Below, piece after piece: positions 22,125-32,940 of a DNA stretch of 64,000 nucleotides. Below the pieces are notes generated by a model. The model was not told the DNA's origin and made no database searches. It worked only from the letters and a program-made list of their open reading frames with translations. The translations under genes and the position numbers were made by a program. Position 1 is the stretch's first letter; every line of letters begins with the position of its first letter. The stretch is from Polyodon spathula (Eukaryota; Chordata; Actinopteri; Acipenseriformes; Polyodontidae), in assembly GCF_017654505.1 (NCBI RefSeq), contig NC_054559.1, positions 4,449,781-4,513,780 on the forward strand, read 5' to 3'.

Positions 22125-22245
22125 AAATTATTATTTATTTATTTATTAGAAGGCATCCTTATCCAGGCCCACTTACAATTGTTACAAAGTATCACATTAT
22201 AAAGTATCACATTGTAAAATATCACATTGTAAAATATCACATTAA
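22125..22245. repeat. SINE tail and 17-bp tandem repeat
   Basis: aaggcatccttatccaggcc resembles the SINE tail (reverse). It is followed by four diverged copies of a 16-17-bp unit containing atatcacattgtaaa. Confidence 0.55.
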
Positions 22246-22866
22246 TCCAGTTTTTCTTTTATTTCTCTTTCTTCTCTCTTTTCTTTGCCTACTTCCCTGG
22301 TAGTTTCAGTTCTATTTATAGTTGACCATGTCATTTGTGCACAGGTTAGACCTGGTTTTCAATTGTTGATGGTTTGCTAAATCGCTACATTTGTATTTAA
22401 ATGAGGACACTCCCCAAGTTCAGCCCATATCCAGCGCTGACGCTAACTTGACAAGTGGGCACAAAAACACATGTTGCTAAATCACACACGTGCACCTGAT
22501 TCTGATGTTCTAACTGTCCAAGTGTTTTGCAATAGTCTTAGGGGTTTGCGAACGTTACTAAGTAGGGCCCTCTACGTTCACTTTCTAACTCTTGTTATTT
22601 TTATTTTCCAAGATAAGAAAATGAATCATTGCCAACTTCAATATGAAAAATACAGTACAAGCTTCTTAATTTTACATTGATCTGGTGTGCATAAATGTGA
22701 CATTCTCACACAGTCATAGTGCACAGCAGTGTATTGACAGCAAAACAAAAACTTGATCCAGTTGCAAATCACTACAAGATGTGTAAGGTATCCCTTTTAT
22801 TCTTCTGCATGTTAACATTTCAAATACTTTTTTAATTGAACTTTCCCACATTCTCTACAATCACAG

Positions 22867-23106
22867 CCACAGCAGCAGCTTCATCAGTGTGGTCCCCCAC
22901 GAGGACAGAGCTGGAGCTGCAGCCAGCGAGGATGGGGAGGCCGGTGCTGGAGCACTACCATGCGGCCCTCATCTACTCCCTGCTTGGTGTCTGCCTCAGT
23001 GTTCTGCTCTGTACCCTGACCCTGGCTGTGTTCATGATGCTGAGGAAGAGGATGGAGGCATGCCCCAGGAAAAAGGCCAGTGGGCACACCCCTGCCTCCT
23101 CCAAAG
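22867..23106 (+). CDS. tnfrsf13b: tnfrsf13b coding exon 3 (stalk and membrane span)
   Basis: Acceptor ctacaatcacag ends at 22866; donor CAAAG|gtgatt at 23107. It encodes residues 77-156: a Ser/Thr/Glu-rich stalk, the hydrophobic stretch ALIYSLLGVCLSVLLC and on to LAVFMML (residues 110-135), then a basic stop-transfer segment RKRMEACPRKK. An alternative acceptor 6 bp downstream would keep the frame. Confidence 0.88.
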
Positions 23107-23992
23107 GTGATTATGCTCAGTTATATTATCCCATGATTATATTACCCCATGATTTTCTCCTCCGATTTAGAATATGTGACGGGCAGTGTTGTGTGACACA
23201 CTGCCTTGATGGATTCTGTCCTGCTTCCTGCCGGTGAGAGGAGAAGTTCGCGCCCAGCTTCGGCCCTGTCAAAAGTGCCTAATTATATTTCCTCACCACA
23301 GCAATATCCCACTCAGTTTAGGAGAATGTTAGTGGCTGTCCCCAATCCCAGGCCAATCACCTCTCTACACCCAGGAACTCAAGAGCGGATATTAAATGAG
23401 CTACCAGACTATGGAGAACAAAGACCAGACCTGCAGGTCTCCACTCTGAGGTCACGAGGCATCTGGCCAGTGGGGTTGGCTATAGAGCGATGAGGATAAA
23501 GTCCCTGGCAGTTTTGCCTCCCTAACTCACGGGAGAGCCACAGCCAATGCAACGCACCCTTCGGAATCTTCAGCGAAGACCAGCGACTTTGCACAGCTGG
23601 GATGAGAGCCTGCGATCACCTGACTGTATGACTCAGGGGCACCACTCTGGGACCCACCCAAATGGAACTATGCTTTAACATTTTATATTATATTCTAAAT
23701 GCTGGTTCTTGACCTATAAAAACGCCATACTTCACAGGCGTTTGGTAGACCATACCATATCTTAACTGTGGTGAAATTTTCATTTGTTATGCAAGAAAGA
23801 CATGTTACTGTAGACTATTGCTTCTCTTATTGACTGACATGCCAGTAACCAGCTATGACCCCAATGACAAAATGACCTAGGAAGTGCAAGTATAAAATAT
23901 TTCCTGTGAAACAGGCAGAGAAAATGGAAACTTCCTTTAACCCAAAGTAGTAAAAGATGCCAATACAATACTTGCTTCACCACGTTTCTTAA

Positions 23993-24827
23993 GTCCTGTT
24001 CACACTTGTATTGGTACGATACTAGTACAGTTCGTTTCAGTATAGAATATACTGGTATGAAACCACTTTCTGCCTTAACTCACTTTTCAATACCAGTACA
24101 GTACCGATACAGTTGCGATATACCTTCATGTATGTTTAAATCAACAGTATGAGTTCTGAACTAATTTCCATGACGACCGCTGTCACATATGTTAGAAATT
24201 GATCCACTGTTATGTAATACAGCACGTTTTGCCAGCCTGTCCATGTACAGTATTTTGTTTTGGTGTTCAATCACTATTAGAGACGAGAAGAATGTGAAAG
24301 GGTGGGATGAACAAAAAGGTGAAAGCAATAAGCCACTTTAAAAGCATGAGGTTGCAAAGACAGCAGGCTTGCATCACGGCTTTGAGAATGTCTATTTATT
24401 TTTTATTTTTTTTGCTTTTTGATATTCCCTCAGTACACTTTATCTCAAAGTCACCATCACTTATTTTGTGGAGAAAATTTTGTCACCTGTTTTTGCATTT
24501 TTGGTGTAGCCATGATAACGGTACTGCTCACCGTAAATGTAAAGCTGTTTAAAGTATTTAAACTGTAAAGCAAGACGTGCAAGTGCTTCAGAATATTGAC
24601 TTAACTATATCGATACCGTGTCGGTTTACCTGTCCATAACTTAAGCTGTTCTGAGTCGTATCGAAACAGTATCGGTGCGAAACCTGCTCTTTTTTTAGTT
24701 AAGATAAGAACTCCAGTCTGGACAGATGTTTTGGTACTGTTCCGCAACGATACCGGTATAAAAATGCTAGTGTGAACAGGGCAAAACTGTACTAGTATCG
24801 TACCAATACAAGTGTGAACAGGGCTTT
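23993..24827. mobile_element. Inverted-repeat element, possible TTAA target
   Basis: Arms of about 35 bp: left cctgttcacacttgtattgg then tacgatactagtacag, mirrored at 24787-24824. Further inverted words (gtgtgaacaggg, accggtat) lie inside. TTAA occurs at or within a few bases of both outer ends, which would suit a piggyBac-type non-autonomous element. About 830 bp, no ORF of note; in the intron before the last tnfrsf13b exon. Confidence 0.7.
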
Positions 24828-25380
24828 AATTAACATCACAGAATCTCAATTCTCAGAGATTTAAGAATGGAAATGTCATTTTACCAAGTTCATCAATTTT
24901 AGCTATGAATTTTCCCCACAATCTTGCTACCAAGAACTAATGTCAATAGGACATCCATTGGTTAATTTCAAGAATATTTTAATGGGTTTAGTTGCTGTGA
25001 GGAGACGGTTTTCAATGGAACTAGTGGGCAGAGTTAAGAGTGGATGGAATGCAAGCATGCTGAATGAAAAGCAGATAAAATAAGTCCCGGTACCGAGTAC
25101 CGGTGAGTGCCGTCAGAATGTCACCCCTGATTCTAGCTAATGCATTAATCAAAGTTTTTTATAACTTCTTTCAAAACTGCACAAAATATTTCCATAAATC
25201 TTAGCGGTTGTGGATTTCTTTTATAAGTGTATCTGATATCTGGTACTACACAAGGGTCTGTTTGCCAGCCATGCTTCCTTGGTCAGCTGGAAGATGAATT
25301 GTCCCAAGGAAATAAGCATAAGGCCAAACCTTCACTTTTGGGATGAAAATACTAAATGCGTATCTTTCTCCTGTGCACAG

Positions 25381-25976
25381 CTTGTTTAATGGAATCCGGC
25401 AGTCTGCAAGGGAGTGTGAGTGGAAGAGGGACCCCCGAGACTGTGGGGACCTGCAGCTGCTGCTTTCCTGAGCCAGCAGGGACTGAAACAGCACCACAGA
25501 CACACAGACACACTGGACTGGCAGCGATGGAGACAGCACCGCAGACACACAGACACACTGGACTGGCAGCGATGGAGACAGCACCGCAGACACACAGACA
25601 CACTGGACTGGCAGCGATGGAGACAGCACCTCAGACACACAGACACACTGGACTGGCAGCGATGGAGACAGCACCGCAGACACACAGACACACTGGACTG
25701 GCAGCGATGGAGACAGCACCGCAGACACACAGACACACTGGACTGGCAGCGATGGAGACAGCACCTCAGACACACAGACACACTGGACTGGCAGCGATGG
25801 AGACAGCACCTCAGACACACAGACACACTGGACTGGCAGCGATGGAGACAGCACCGCAGACACACAGATGCACCGCATTGCTCTACCAGCAGGCTGCAGC
25901 CACCACGGCTTCATCCATGTATCGCAGTGACAGAGCCCTTAATATTATTTGTTCCCCGACACAAACTACCACATAA
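25381..25976 (+). CDS. tnfrsf13b: tnfrsf13b terminal coding exon (tail with repeats)
   Basis: Acceptor ctcctgtgcacag ends at 25380; stop TAA at 25974-25976. It encodes residues 157-354. TPETVGTCSCCFPE matches the conserved ETCSFCFPE of mammalian TACI tails. Residues 192-319 are eight full ETAPQTHRHTGLAAM units plus ETAPQTHR. The last 35 residues (CTALLYQQ to TQTTT) have no recognised motif and end earlier or differently from mammalian TACI. The repeat makes the tail larger than usual. Confidence 0.85.
25485..25868 (+). repeat. tnfrsf13b: 45-bp coding minisatellite in tnfrsf13b
   Basis: Eight complete 45-bp units and a 24-bp partial unit. The only differences between units are GAA/GAG in the Glu codon and CCA/CCG/CCT in the Pro codon, all synonymous. 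Length 45 keeps the frame at any copy number. Confidence 0.97.
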
Positions 25977-26356
25977 GAAAGCAATTGCTAAACATTGCAC
26001 TAAAGGGGGTTTAATATGTTAACACTGGGGCACATCTCAGGGTTTTTAAAGGTTTTTAAAACTTTGAGTCCTCTCAGTTTTTACTGTGAGCTTAGTACAT
26101 ACCAACAAAATAATTTCAGTAAATCTTACCTGATATGTGTAGCCTTCGTTTCTTAGAGCTTGCATGTTCCTATTTGAAACATGTACACAATGGTTCAGGT
26201 GATTTTTTTATATTTATTTGTTTGAAGCTGTTAGTGAAGAAAATGTATCATATGCTCCTTTCAATGCTGTACTTCTAGAGAGTTTGCACGAAGGAACTAA
26301 ATTGACAGTGAAGAGCATAAGAAGAGCAGTGCTTGTTACTCAAATGTGAGCCAATG

Positions 26357-26362
26357 AATAAA
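26357..26362 (+). promoter_or_regulatory. tnfrsf13b: Candidate poly(A) signal of tnfrsf13b
   Basis: AATAAA about 380 bp after the tnfrsf13b stop codon and before the first downstream transposon. It is a plausible end of the 3'UTR but unproven. Confidence 0.4.
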
Positions 26363-26464
26363 GCTTTTGGGAGTTTAAGCTCTTTTTAAGAAAATAAATA
26401 TATAGATATATAAATATTTCTCCAGGAAAAAAATAAAAAAAACATTTATATATATTTATTTTCT

Positions 26465-27260
26465 TCAAAAGCACCCCCAGATCATCACTGATCCTCCACC
26501 ACATTTCACAGTCGGTGTGAGACACTGTGGCTTGTAGGCCTCTCCAGGTCTCCGTCTAACCATTAGATGACCAGGTGTTGGGCATAGCTGAAAATTGGAC
26601 TCATCTGGGGGTGCTTCAGCAAGGCTGGAATCTGGCAGATTTGTCTTTGTGAAGGACGCATGAATCAAGCCAAGTACAAGGTTGTCCTGGAAGAACACTT
26701 GCTTCCTTCTGCTCTAACAATGTTCCCCAACTCTGAGGATTGGTTTTTCCAGCAGGACAATGCTCCATGCCACACAGCCAGGTCAATCAAGGTGTGGATG
26801 GAGGACCACCAGATCAAGACCATGTCATGGCCAGCCCAATCTCCAGACCTGAACCCCATTGAAAGCCTCTGGAATGTGATCAAGAGGAAGACGGATGGTC
26901 ACAAGCCATCAAACAAAGCTGAGCTGCTTGAATTTTTGCACCAGGAGTGGCATAAAGTCACCCAAAATCAATGTGAAAGACTGGTGGAGAGCATGCCAAG
27001 ATGCATGAAAGCTGTGCTTGAAAATCAGGGTTATTCCACCAAATACTGATTTCTGAATTCTTCCTAAGTTAAAACATTAGTATTGTGTTGTTTAAAAATG
27101 AATATGAACTTATTTTCTTTGCATTATTCAAGGTCTGACAACACTGCATCTTTTTTGTTATTTTGATCAGTTGTCATTTTCTGCAAATAAATGCTCTAAA
27201 TGACAATATTTTTATTTGGAATTTGGGAGAAATGTTGTCAGTAGTTTATAGAATAAAACA
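26465..27260 (+). pseudogene. Tc1 transposase pseudogene with inverted segment
   Basis: The + strand from about 26608 encodes the C-terminal half: GCFSKAGIWQICLCEGRMNQ, FFQQDNAPCHTAR (second catalytic Asp) and [11 protein letters not shown] (catalytic Glu), through YSTKY at 27049. The piece that should precede it, DESNFQLCP to GGGSVMIWGCF, lies directly upstream but on the - strand (26470-26605). The N-terminal half is missing. The 3' non-coding part of the element follows to about 27260. Confidence 0.85.
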
Positions 27261-27397
27261 AAAATGTTCATTTTACCCAAACACATACCTATATATATAT
27301 ATATAGCTCTGGAAAAATTAAGAGACCACTGCAAAATTATCAGTTTCTCTGGTTTTACTATTTATAGGTATGTGTTTGGGTAAAATGAACATTTTTG
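27259..27397. repeat. Foldback of Tc1 terminal sequence
   Basis: A 33-bp arm (aatgttcattttacccaaac core, 27259-27291) is mirrored at 27364-27397. Between them lie (TA)n and tagctctggaaaaattaaga, the outer end of the same Tc1 family. The terminal repeat is thus present in both orientations. Confidence 0.8.
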
Positions 27398-28109
27398 TTA
27401 TATATATATATATATATAATTAAACAAGCTCTAATTTACAATGATAGCCAGGTGCAGGTGGTAATTAACAATTAACAAAACTAATTAAATTAAGCAAATG
27501 TGCATTTGCACTTTTTTTTTCCCAGCAGAGAGGAATTAACCCTCTCCCTGCTCACAATATAAATGCAGTAAGGAAGAGTCATTGTCGAAAAAAATAACCC
27601 AATTTGAATGGTTTCCTCCTCAAGCACTCCCAGAAGCACATTTGTTTTCTGTGTTCCTTCAACAAGATGTGCAGCATGGAGAAGAGTGCAGAGACATCCT
27701 CCAATTTAGAGGTTATCAAATACTATGAAACTCAGATTTATCTGCCTGTAAATCCTGGAGAGGTTCCAAGGGCAGTGCATTTATTTTCTGTCTCAGATTT
27801 CTGTCCCTGTTTAAGGGACACTTTGAAAGATATTTAGTTTGGTTCATTTCTTCACCATGAAAAAAAGAAAATGATTCCTTTTGTCGACATAACTCACTTC
27901 TTTCATATTTCACAGGGCTAAACTACTTTCTCCCCCCGACTTCTCCTTTTAAGGAGGGAAAAAGCACCTGACCTGCTTGTCCATTTCTCAAACTCAGGTG
28001 TTGGCAGCTAACAACATTATTTAAAATATTTTGTTCACCATAGGTCTCAAAATATGCAGTTTTACAAAACATTATAATTATACACAAGAATTGTAAAACA
28101 GCACATCTG

Positions 28110-28335
28110 GAACACTGAGGCTCGGTGGTCCAGTGGTTAAAGACGTGTGCTTGTTACCGGAGGTTCCAAGGTCAATCCCTGAGCAAGTCACTTAACCTCC
28201 TTGTGCTCTGTCCTTTGGAGATGTAAAACCAAGGTCCTATTATAAGTGACTCTGCATTAGCAGTTGTGATACATAGTTCATCCCCAAGTCTCCATAAGTC
28301 ACGTTGGATAAAAGCGTCTGCTAAATAACAATATT
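28110..28335 (+). mobile_element. tRNA-derived SINE
   Basis: Head with an A box-like tggtccagtgg and B box-like ggtcaatcc, typical of a pol III promoter from a tRNA. The body has gagcaagtcacttaacctcc and the tail ggataaaagcgtctgctaaa, the common fish V-SINE/L2-type tail. About 220 bp, no protein. Confidence 0.85.
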
Positions 28336-29402
<1,067 letters not shown>

Positions 29403-29733
29403 GGCTTGCGAAAGTATTGACCCCCCTTGGCATTTTTCCTATTTTGTTGCCTTACAACCTGGAATTAAAATGGATTTTTATTTGGATTTCATGTAATGGA
29501 CATACACAAAATAGTCCAAATTGGTGAAGTGAAATGAAAAAAATAACTTGTTTAAAAAAATTCTAAAAAATAAATAATGGAAAAGTGGTGCGTGCATATG
29601 TATTCACCCCCTTTGCTATTAAGCCTCTAAATAAGATCTGGTGCAACCAATTACCTTCAGAAGTCACATAATTAGTTAAATAAAGTCCACCTGTGTGCAA
29701 TCTAAGTGTCACATGATCTGTCACATGATCTCA

Positions 29734-29734
<1 letters not shown>

Positions 29735-29813
<79 letters not shown>
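29735..29813. repeat. (TA)n inside Tc1 5' region
   Basis: An imperfect TA run between the left terminal repeat and the transposase start. Confidence 0.9.
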
Positions 29814-29816
<3 letters not shown>

Positions 29817-29882
29817 CTGTTCTGAAAGGTCCCAGAGTCTGCAACACCACTAAGCAAGGGGCACCACCAAGCAAGCGGCACC

Positions 29883-30773
29883 ATGAAGACCAAGGAGCTC
29901 TCCAAACAGGTCAGGGACAAAGTTGTGGAGAAGTACAGATCAGGGTTGGGTTATAAAAAAAAATCAGAAACTTTGAACATCCCACGGAGCACCATTAAAG
30001 CCATTATTAAAAAATGGAAAGAATATGGCACCACAACAAACCTGGCAAGAGAGGGCCGCCCACCAAAACTCACAGACCAGGCAAGGAGGGCATTAATCAG
30101 AGAGGCAACAAAGAGACCAAAGATAACCCTGAAGGAGCTGCAAAGCTCCACAGCGGAGATTGGAGTATCTGTCCATAGGACCACTTTAAGCCGTACACTC
30201 CACAGAGCTGGGCTTTACGGAAGAGTGGCCAGAAAAAAGCCATTGCTTAAAGAAAAAAATAAGCAAACACGTTTGGTGTTTGCCAAAAGGCATGTGGGAG
30301 ACTCCCCAAACATATGGAAGAAGGTACTCTGGTCAGATGAGACTAAAATTGAGCTTTTTGGCCATCAAGGAAAACGCTATGTCTGGCGCAAACCCAACAC
30401 CTCTCATCACCCCGAGAACACCATCCCCACAGTGAAGCATGGTAGTGGCAGCATCATACTGTGGGGATGTTTTTCATTGGCAGGGACTGAGAAACTGGTC
30501 AGAATTGAAGGAATGATGGATGGTGATAAATACAGGGAAATTCTTGAGGGAAACCTGTTTCAGTCTTCCAGAGATTTGAGACTGGGACGGAGGTTCACCT
30601 TCCAGCAGGACAATGACCCTAAGCATACTGCTAAAGCAACACTCGAGTGGTTTAAGGGGAAACATTTAAATGTCTTGGAATGGCCTAGTCAAAGCCCAGA
30701 CCTCAATCCAATTGAGAATCTGTGGTATGACTTCAAGATTGCGGACTACACCAGCGGAAACCACCCAACTTGA
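29883..30773 (+). CDS. Tc1-type transposase, C-terminus frameshifted
   Basis: A 296-residue DD34E transposase. Residues 1-110 hold the paired helix-turn-helix DNA-binding region with a GRPPKL hook at 58-63. The catalytic triad is D152 ([10 protein letters not shown]), D243 (FQQDNDPKH) and E278 ([11 protein letters not shown]), with 34 residues between the last two. The start ATG is preceded by gcaccatgaag. About 18 codons after E278 the frame shifts by two bases near 30742-30748, giving a premature TGA. The normal ending ([13 protein letters not shown] to GSTKY) is readable in another frame to 30904. Normal family length is about 340 residues, so this copy is probably inactive. Confidence 0.9.
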   Translation: MKTKELSKQVRDKVVEKYRSGLGYKKKSETLNIPRSTIKAIIKKWKEYGTTTNLAREGRPPKLTDQARRALIREATKRPKITLKELQSSTAEIGVSVHRTTLSRTLHRAGLYGRVARKKPLLKEKNKQTRLVFAKRHVGDSPNIWKKVLWSDETKIELFGHQGKRYVWRKPNTSHHPENTIPTVKHGSGSIILWGCFSLAGTEKLVRIEGMMDGDKYREILEGNLFQSSRDLRLGRRFTFQQDNDPKHTAKATLEWFKGKHLNVLEWPSQSPDLNPIENLWYDFKIADYTSGNHPT

Positions 30774-30908
30774 AGGAGCTGGAGCAGTTTTGCCTTGAAG
30801 AATGGGCAAAAATCCCAGTGGCTAGATGTGCCAAGCTTATAGATACATACCCCAAGAGACTTGCAGCAGTAATTGCTGCAAAATGTGGCTCTACAAAGTA
30901 TTGACTAT

Positions 30909-30932
30909 GGGGGGGGGGGGGGGGGGGGGGGG
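30909..30932. repeat. Poly-G tract (24 nt)
   Basis: An uninterrupted G run just after the Tc1 stop region, where related copies have only a few Gs. Confidence 0.95.
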
Positions 30933-31159
30933 TGAATACTTATGTACGCTCAAGTTTTCTGTTTTTTTGTCTTATTTCTTGTTTGTTTCACAATAAAAAA
31001 ATATTTTGCATCTTCAAAGTGGTAGGCATGTTGTGTAAATTAAATACAAACCCCCCAAAAAATCCATTTTAATTCCAGGTTGTAAGGCAACAAAATAGGA
31101 AAAATGCCAAGGGGTGTCAATACTTTCACAAGCCAATGTGTGTGTGTGTATACATATTA

Positions 31160-32676
31160 CACAGTGTCTTGTAGAAGTATTTGCCCACTGTCTGATTTTC
31201 TGCATTTTTGCATATTTCTGACACTGAATGTTATCAGATCTTCAACCAAAATCTAATATTAGATGAAAGGGTCCCAGAGTGAACAAATAACACAAAATTG
31301 ATGCTTATTTCATTTATTTATTAAAGAAAGTTATGCAGTACCCAATGCCCCCATGTGAAAAAGTAATCGCCCTCTTAGACTCAGTAACTGGTTATGCCAC
31401 CTTTAGCAGCAATAACTGCAACCAAATGCTTCCTATATTGATCTTACAGCGCCGTGGAGGGATTTTGGCCCACTCCTTCATGCAGAACTGCTTCGACATT
31501 TGTGAGCTTGAGCATAAACTGCTCGTTTCAGGTCCTGCCACAACACCTCAATGGGGTTTAGATCTGGACTTTGACTAGGCCATTCCAAAACTTTAAATTT
31601 CTTGTTCTTCAACCATTCTGATGTAGACTTGCTTGTTTGTTTCGGATCATTGTCTTGCTGCATGACCCAGCTGCACTTCAGCTTCAGCTCACATATGGAT
31701 GGCCTGACATTCTCCTGTAGAATTCTCTGATACAGAGCAGAATTTATGGTTCCTTCAATGACGGCAAGTCATCCAGGTCCTGATGCAGAAAAGCATCTCC
31801 AAATCATTACACTACCACCACCATACTTGGCCGTTGGTATGAAGTTCTTACTGTGGAATGGAGTGCTTGGTTTTCGCCCATGTTGGCCAAAAAGTTCCAC
31901 TTTTGACTTGTCATTCTATTAGTCATTGTTCCAGAACTCTTGAGGAGCATCCAGGTGCTTTTTGGCAAACTTCAGACAAGCATTCATGTTCTTCTTAGTG
32001 AGCCGTGGTTTCTGCCTTGCTACTCTGCATTGAATCCCATTTTTGCCCAGGGTTGTTCTTGTGACTTCCTGGATGATTTTATGCCTTGCTCTTAGAAAGA
32101 TTTTGGCAGAACGTCCACTCTTGGGAAGATTGACTACTGTGTCAAACTTTCTCAATTTGGACAATATGTCTCTGACTGTGGTTTGGTGGAGCCCCAGAGC
32201 CTTAGAAATGGTTTTGTAACCCTTTGCAGACTGATAGGCATAAACAGCTTTTTTTACAGAGGTCTTCAGGCATTTCTTTTCATCGTGACATGATGTGCCT
32301 CTAGAACCTGTGTGCTGACAACTTCACTTTGATGATAAGGGCCACATTTAGTCAGATTTATATTGGGCAGGGCTGGCCCAAATCAGGCCTGATTGTTAAC
32401 CAAAGTATTCAAAGAGCTGACCCCTAACTATTCCTTTAATTGAGTTGAGTTAACTAGGGGGGGCAATACATTTTTCACACCTGAAGATTGCATATTTGAT
32501 TACCTTGCACACCAAACAAATGAAAGAAGTGCCAAACTTTGGTGTCATTTTATTTCTCTCAGACTCCTTCTATATACTACTACAACCCACAAAAAGATCT
32601 GACCAAATTCAATGTAAAAAATTTGCAAAAATGCAGAAAATCAGACAGGGGGCAAATACCTTTTCACAGCACTGTG
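31160..32676 (-). mobile_element. Tc1/mariner element, second family, decayed
   Basis: Terminal inverted repeats: left acagtgtcttgtagaagtat and right, on the opposite strand, acagtgctgtgaaaaggtat. Both continue ttgcccnctgtctgattttc. The - strand carries transposase pieces: KLRKFDTVVNLPKSGR, RVARQKPRLTKKN, KFAKKHLDAPQEFWN, then [17 protein letters not shown] and [11 protein letters not shown]. There are many stops. Oriented opposite to the neighbour at 29399-31138, and of a different family. Confidence 0.88.
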
Positions 32677-32692
32677 TATGTATGTATATTAT

Positions 32693-32701
<9 letters not shown>

Positions 32702-32789
<88 letters not shown>

Positions 32790-32792
32790 ATT
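32702..32792. repeat. (TA)n microsatellite
   Basis: About 90 bp of TA with two small interruptions, then a 12-nt G run at 32810-32821. Confidence 0.95.
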
Positions 32793-32940
32793 AATATAAC
32801 CTATAACCTGGGGGGGGGGGGTGTGGGTGTATATTCTTACCACCACGTGTGTGTGTGATGGTGCATACACAATATACGTATATTATTTATTATTTATATT
32901 TCTACACAGTGGTTATTTATATATTATTTATATCTATACA

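Larger units (their letters stand above)
16154..25976 (+). other. tnfrsf13b: tnfrsf13b (TACI) gene, coding exons
   Basis: Four exons, 16177-16288, 17060-17176, 22867-23106 and 25381-25976, join in phase (112+117+240+596 = 1065 nt) to encode 354 residues. TACI is a lymphocyte receptor for BAFF and APRIL that signals through TRAF adaptors and CAML. The product starts at M1 with no signal peptide, as in type III TACI. CRD1 has Cys 4, 17, 20, 24, 33, 37 and CRD2 has Cys 42, 57, 60, 64, 71, 75. Each has an aromatic-D-x-L motif (YWDSL, YYDTL), the known ligand-contact motif. The membrane span is about residues 111-135. The tail has CSCCFPE at 181-187, matching the conserved CSxCFPE of TACI, followed by a tandem repeat at 192-319. 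A 5' non-coding exon is expected upstream but not located. BCMA is unlikely because it has one CRD. Confidence 0.88.

Noticed and set aside
23206..23640. Possible additional tnfrsf13b exon or SINE after exon 3
   Set aside because: The reading frame does not join neighbouring phases, there is no donor/acceptor pair, and no second copy in the window proves a SINE.
25386..25914. Antisense open frames over the tnfrsf13b repeat
   Set aside because: Shadows of the coding minisatellite. Only the + frame is joined by splice sites to TACI exons, and only it shows all-synonymous variation.
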